64,000 nucleotides of DNA from positions 3,349,501 through 3,413,500 of the forward strand of contig JALIRH010000003.1 in the NCBI GenBank assembly GCA_023055505.1, given 5' to 3'. The translations under genes and the position numbers were made by a program. Positions 62,601 through 64,000 of the stretch are shown one piece after another. Under the pieces are notes generated by a model. That model was not told the DNA's origin. It ran no database searches and worked only from the letters and a program-made list of their open reading frames with translations. The stretch is from Callipepla californica brunnescens. Taxonomy: Eukaryota; Chordata; Aves; Galliformes; Odontophoridae. How positions within the stretch are numbered: the stretch's first letter is position 1; every line of letters starts with the position of its first letter.

Positions 62601-63940
62601 CGGTCCTAAAGTTTCTCGGGAGCACAAATTGCTGTGGCAGTACTCCCCAGCATCAGCTAGTGGCTGAGTAATTTGTGCAGGTGAGATGGCAATCCAGTGG
62701 AGTGATGAGGTTTTTTGTCAGACGATGGTCTATATTTACTCTCTTGCTGTTCTGGAACAGTGGCTTTCCTCTCCTTCGTGCATGGAAATCCTGGGTTAGA
62801 TTCAAGGATGAAATTGTTTCAGACAAACCAAAGGAATAAATCACATTGTGTCTTTTGTCCCCTTCTGAGTAGGAAAGATTCACTCCTTGAGCTTTGTTTG
62901 CAAACACTTTGCTGGTTTATGAGAAGATGGAAGAAGCCCTTACACACGTTTACCTTGAATCTGGCCTCGTGAATCTCCACAGGGCTAGGGGAGGCCACAT
63001 GGTTATAACTTATAAGCTGCCAGATGATCAGGGAAATCTGCTGGTGGAAGTTGTTAGTTAAAGTCAGCTTCTCACTATATATCAAGTAGTACTTGATGTA
63101 CAAAGTGTTAAATCTGCTGGAGGAGCTGGGTGGGTAGTTTTTATAGGGCAAAAGTCTGAAAATGTCTAATATCTTTCCTCTAGAAAATAATTTCTGCAAT
63201 AGTAGAAGACTGTTTGCTGGCCAGCTAAGTTCAATTACAGACTGCTCTCTGTCAAAAACCCAAGCATTTATAAGTCACCCATTTGAATTTAAATTGGGCT
63301 GAAAGTAAACATATGCTGCAAATTGTCAGCCTGGATGCAATTTTGTAGCTGAAGTAAATGTACTCATCTGTTTAATAATTTTTAGAAACAGTCATAAAGA
63401 GTCTGATGGTTTTGGGGGTGGGGGGGTTTTGTGCCTGTGCAGGGCTTCAGATGGTTTTGGTTTATTTCATCTCCTGCCTGAGGAGCAGTGACTGGCCAAG
63501 CCTTGTCTACACGTAGGGTACCTGGGTGGGAGGTGCTGGTGGTGGCCAGGCCTTCCTGCTGTCCCAGCCTTCTGCCTGCCCACACAGCCTGGGAGGGATA
63601 CGTGGCTCCGTCGTCACCCATTTGCCCTGAGAGCAGAGCAGAGAGGCTCTTTGCTGGGCTTTGCATGGAAGAGAATCATTCAGAGCGGTGTAACTGCCCA
63701 GTGCAGCTAAGCTGGGAAGCATGTGAAACCATCAAGGGGCTCAGTTACCCGCATTAGCAGTAGCCAAATGCTGCTCGGTGCCTTACATGCCCTTTCCTCC
63801 TCTGAAATTCAGACTGTCAAATCAAATAGGAAACCCACAGTGCTGTAAACCAAACAAAAACTCTGTTAATCTTATTATTTTCAATTTAGCTTCACCAAAT
63901 CAGGTGACTGAGAGCTCCTGGAACTACATACCACGGAACC
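56697..63940 (+). other. SOBP: SOBP intron 4, continuing
   Basis: Intronic DNA with no exon recognised. It holds simple runs (T21 at 61720-61740, G-rich 63414-63427), an 18-base perfect palindrome at 60506-60523, and stretches that look like conserved non-coding DNA (57590-57830, 61060-61420, 62195-62450). No CR1 copy was seen between the mariner element and 63940. Confidence 0.6.
60506..60523. repeat. Perfect 18-base palindrome with octamer-like half-sites
   Basis: GCAAATATGCATATTTGC reads the same on both strands. Each half has a GCAAAT/ATTTGC core with a shared ATGCAT centre, similar to sites used by POU-domain dimers. It is seen directly; binding is inference. Confidence 0.6.
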
Positions 63941-64000
63941 ACAGAGTGGTTTAGGGGGGAAGGGTACCTCAGAGACTGCCCAACCCAATTCTTCTGTCAT
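63941..64000 (-). mobile_element. CR1 LINE 3' tail, minus orientation, cut by the window end
   Basis: CCACAGAGTGGTTTAGGGGG, followed by GAAGGGTACCTCAGAGA and CCAACCCAA, matches a diverged reverse-complement CR1 3' end. The rest lies beyond the window. Confidence 0.7.

Overview
This window is vertebrate nuclear DNA, almost certainly from a galliform bird and most likely chicken. It has split coding exons with GT/AG borders, large introns and CpG-island promoters. Many truncated CR1 (chicken repeat 1) LINE copies end in the typical ATTCTGTGATTCT-like tail. It also carries one deletion derivative of a mariner element of the Galluhop/Mariner1_GG kind. There is no bacterial-style gene organisation, and nearly all long open frames are chance or repeat-derived.

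Two protein-coding genes lie head to head, in the order known for human 6q21. PDSS2 is on the minus strand: its first coding exon is at 12584-12819, and everything to the left (1-12583) is its intron 1. SOBP is on the plus strand, with four coding exons at 28792-28887, 37293-37431, 39164-39349 and 54501-54652. Together these encode the first 191 residues, including the first FCS-type zinc finger. The remaining SOBP exons lie beyond 64000. Joined phases are 0, 1, 1, 0 and every junction is a canonical GT/AG.

Layout: 1-12583 is PDSS2 intron 1 with CR1 copies at both ends. 12440-13080 is the PDSS2 CpG island, with a short in-frame upstream ORF, a YY1-like element and a CTCF-like motif. 13081-27690 is the intergenic interval, with two CR1 copies, microsatellites and an isolated GC/CpG-rich patch at 24715-25000. 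27690-28960 is the SOBP CpG island with a 36-codon upstream ORF. 28888-37292 is SOBP intron 1 and 37432-39163 is intron 2. 39350-54500 is intron 3, which holds most of the CR1 material, including remnants of reverse-transcriptase coding sequence and a 322-bp insertion with matching flanks. 54653-64000 is part of intron 4, with the mariner element.

The genes are not functionally linked. PDSS2 makes the polyprenyl tail of coenzyme Q in mitochondria. SOBP is a nuclear cofactor of SIX-family transcription factors. What may merit follow-up is regulatory: the orphan CpG patch, the CTCF-like motif between the two promoters, the AAGATGGCTG-type upstream start codons in both genes, and several stretches in the SOBP introns that look like conserved non-coding elements. 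No convincing new biological system was found.
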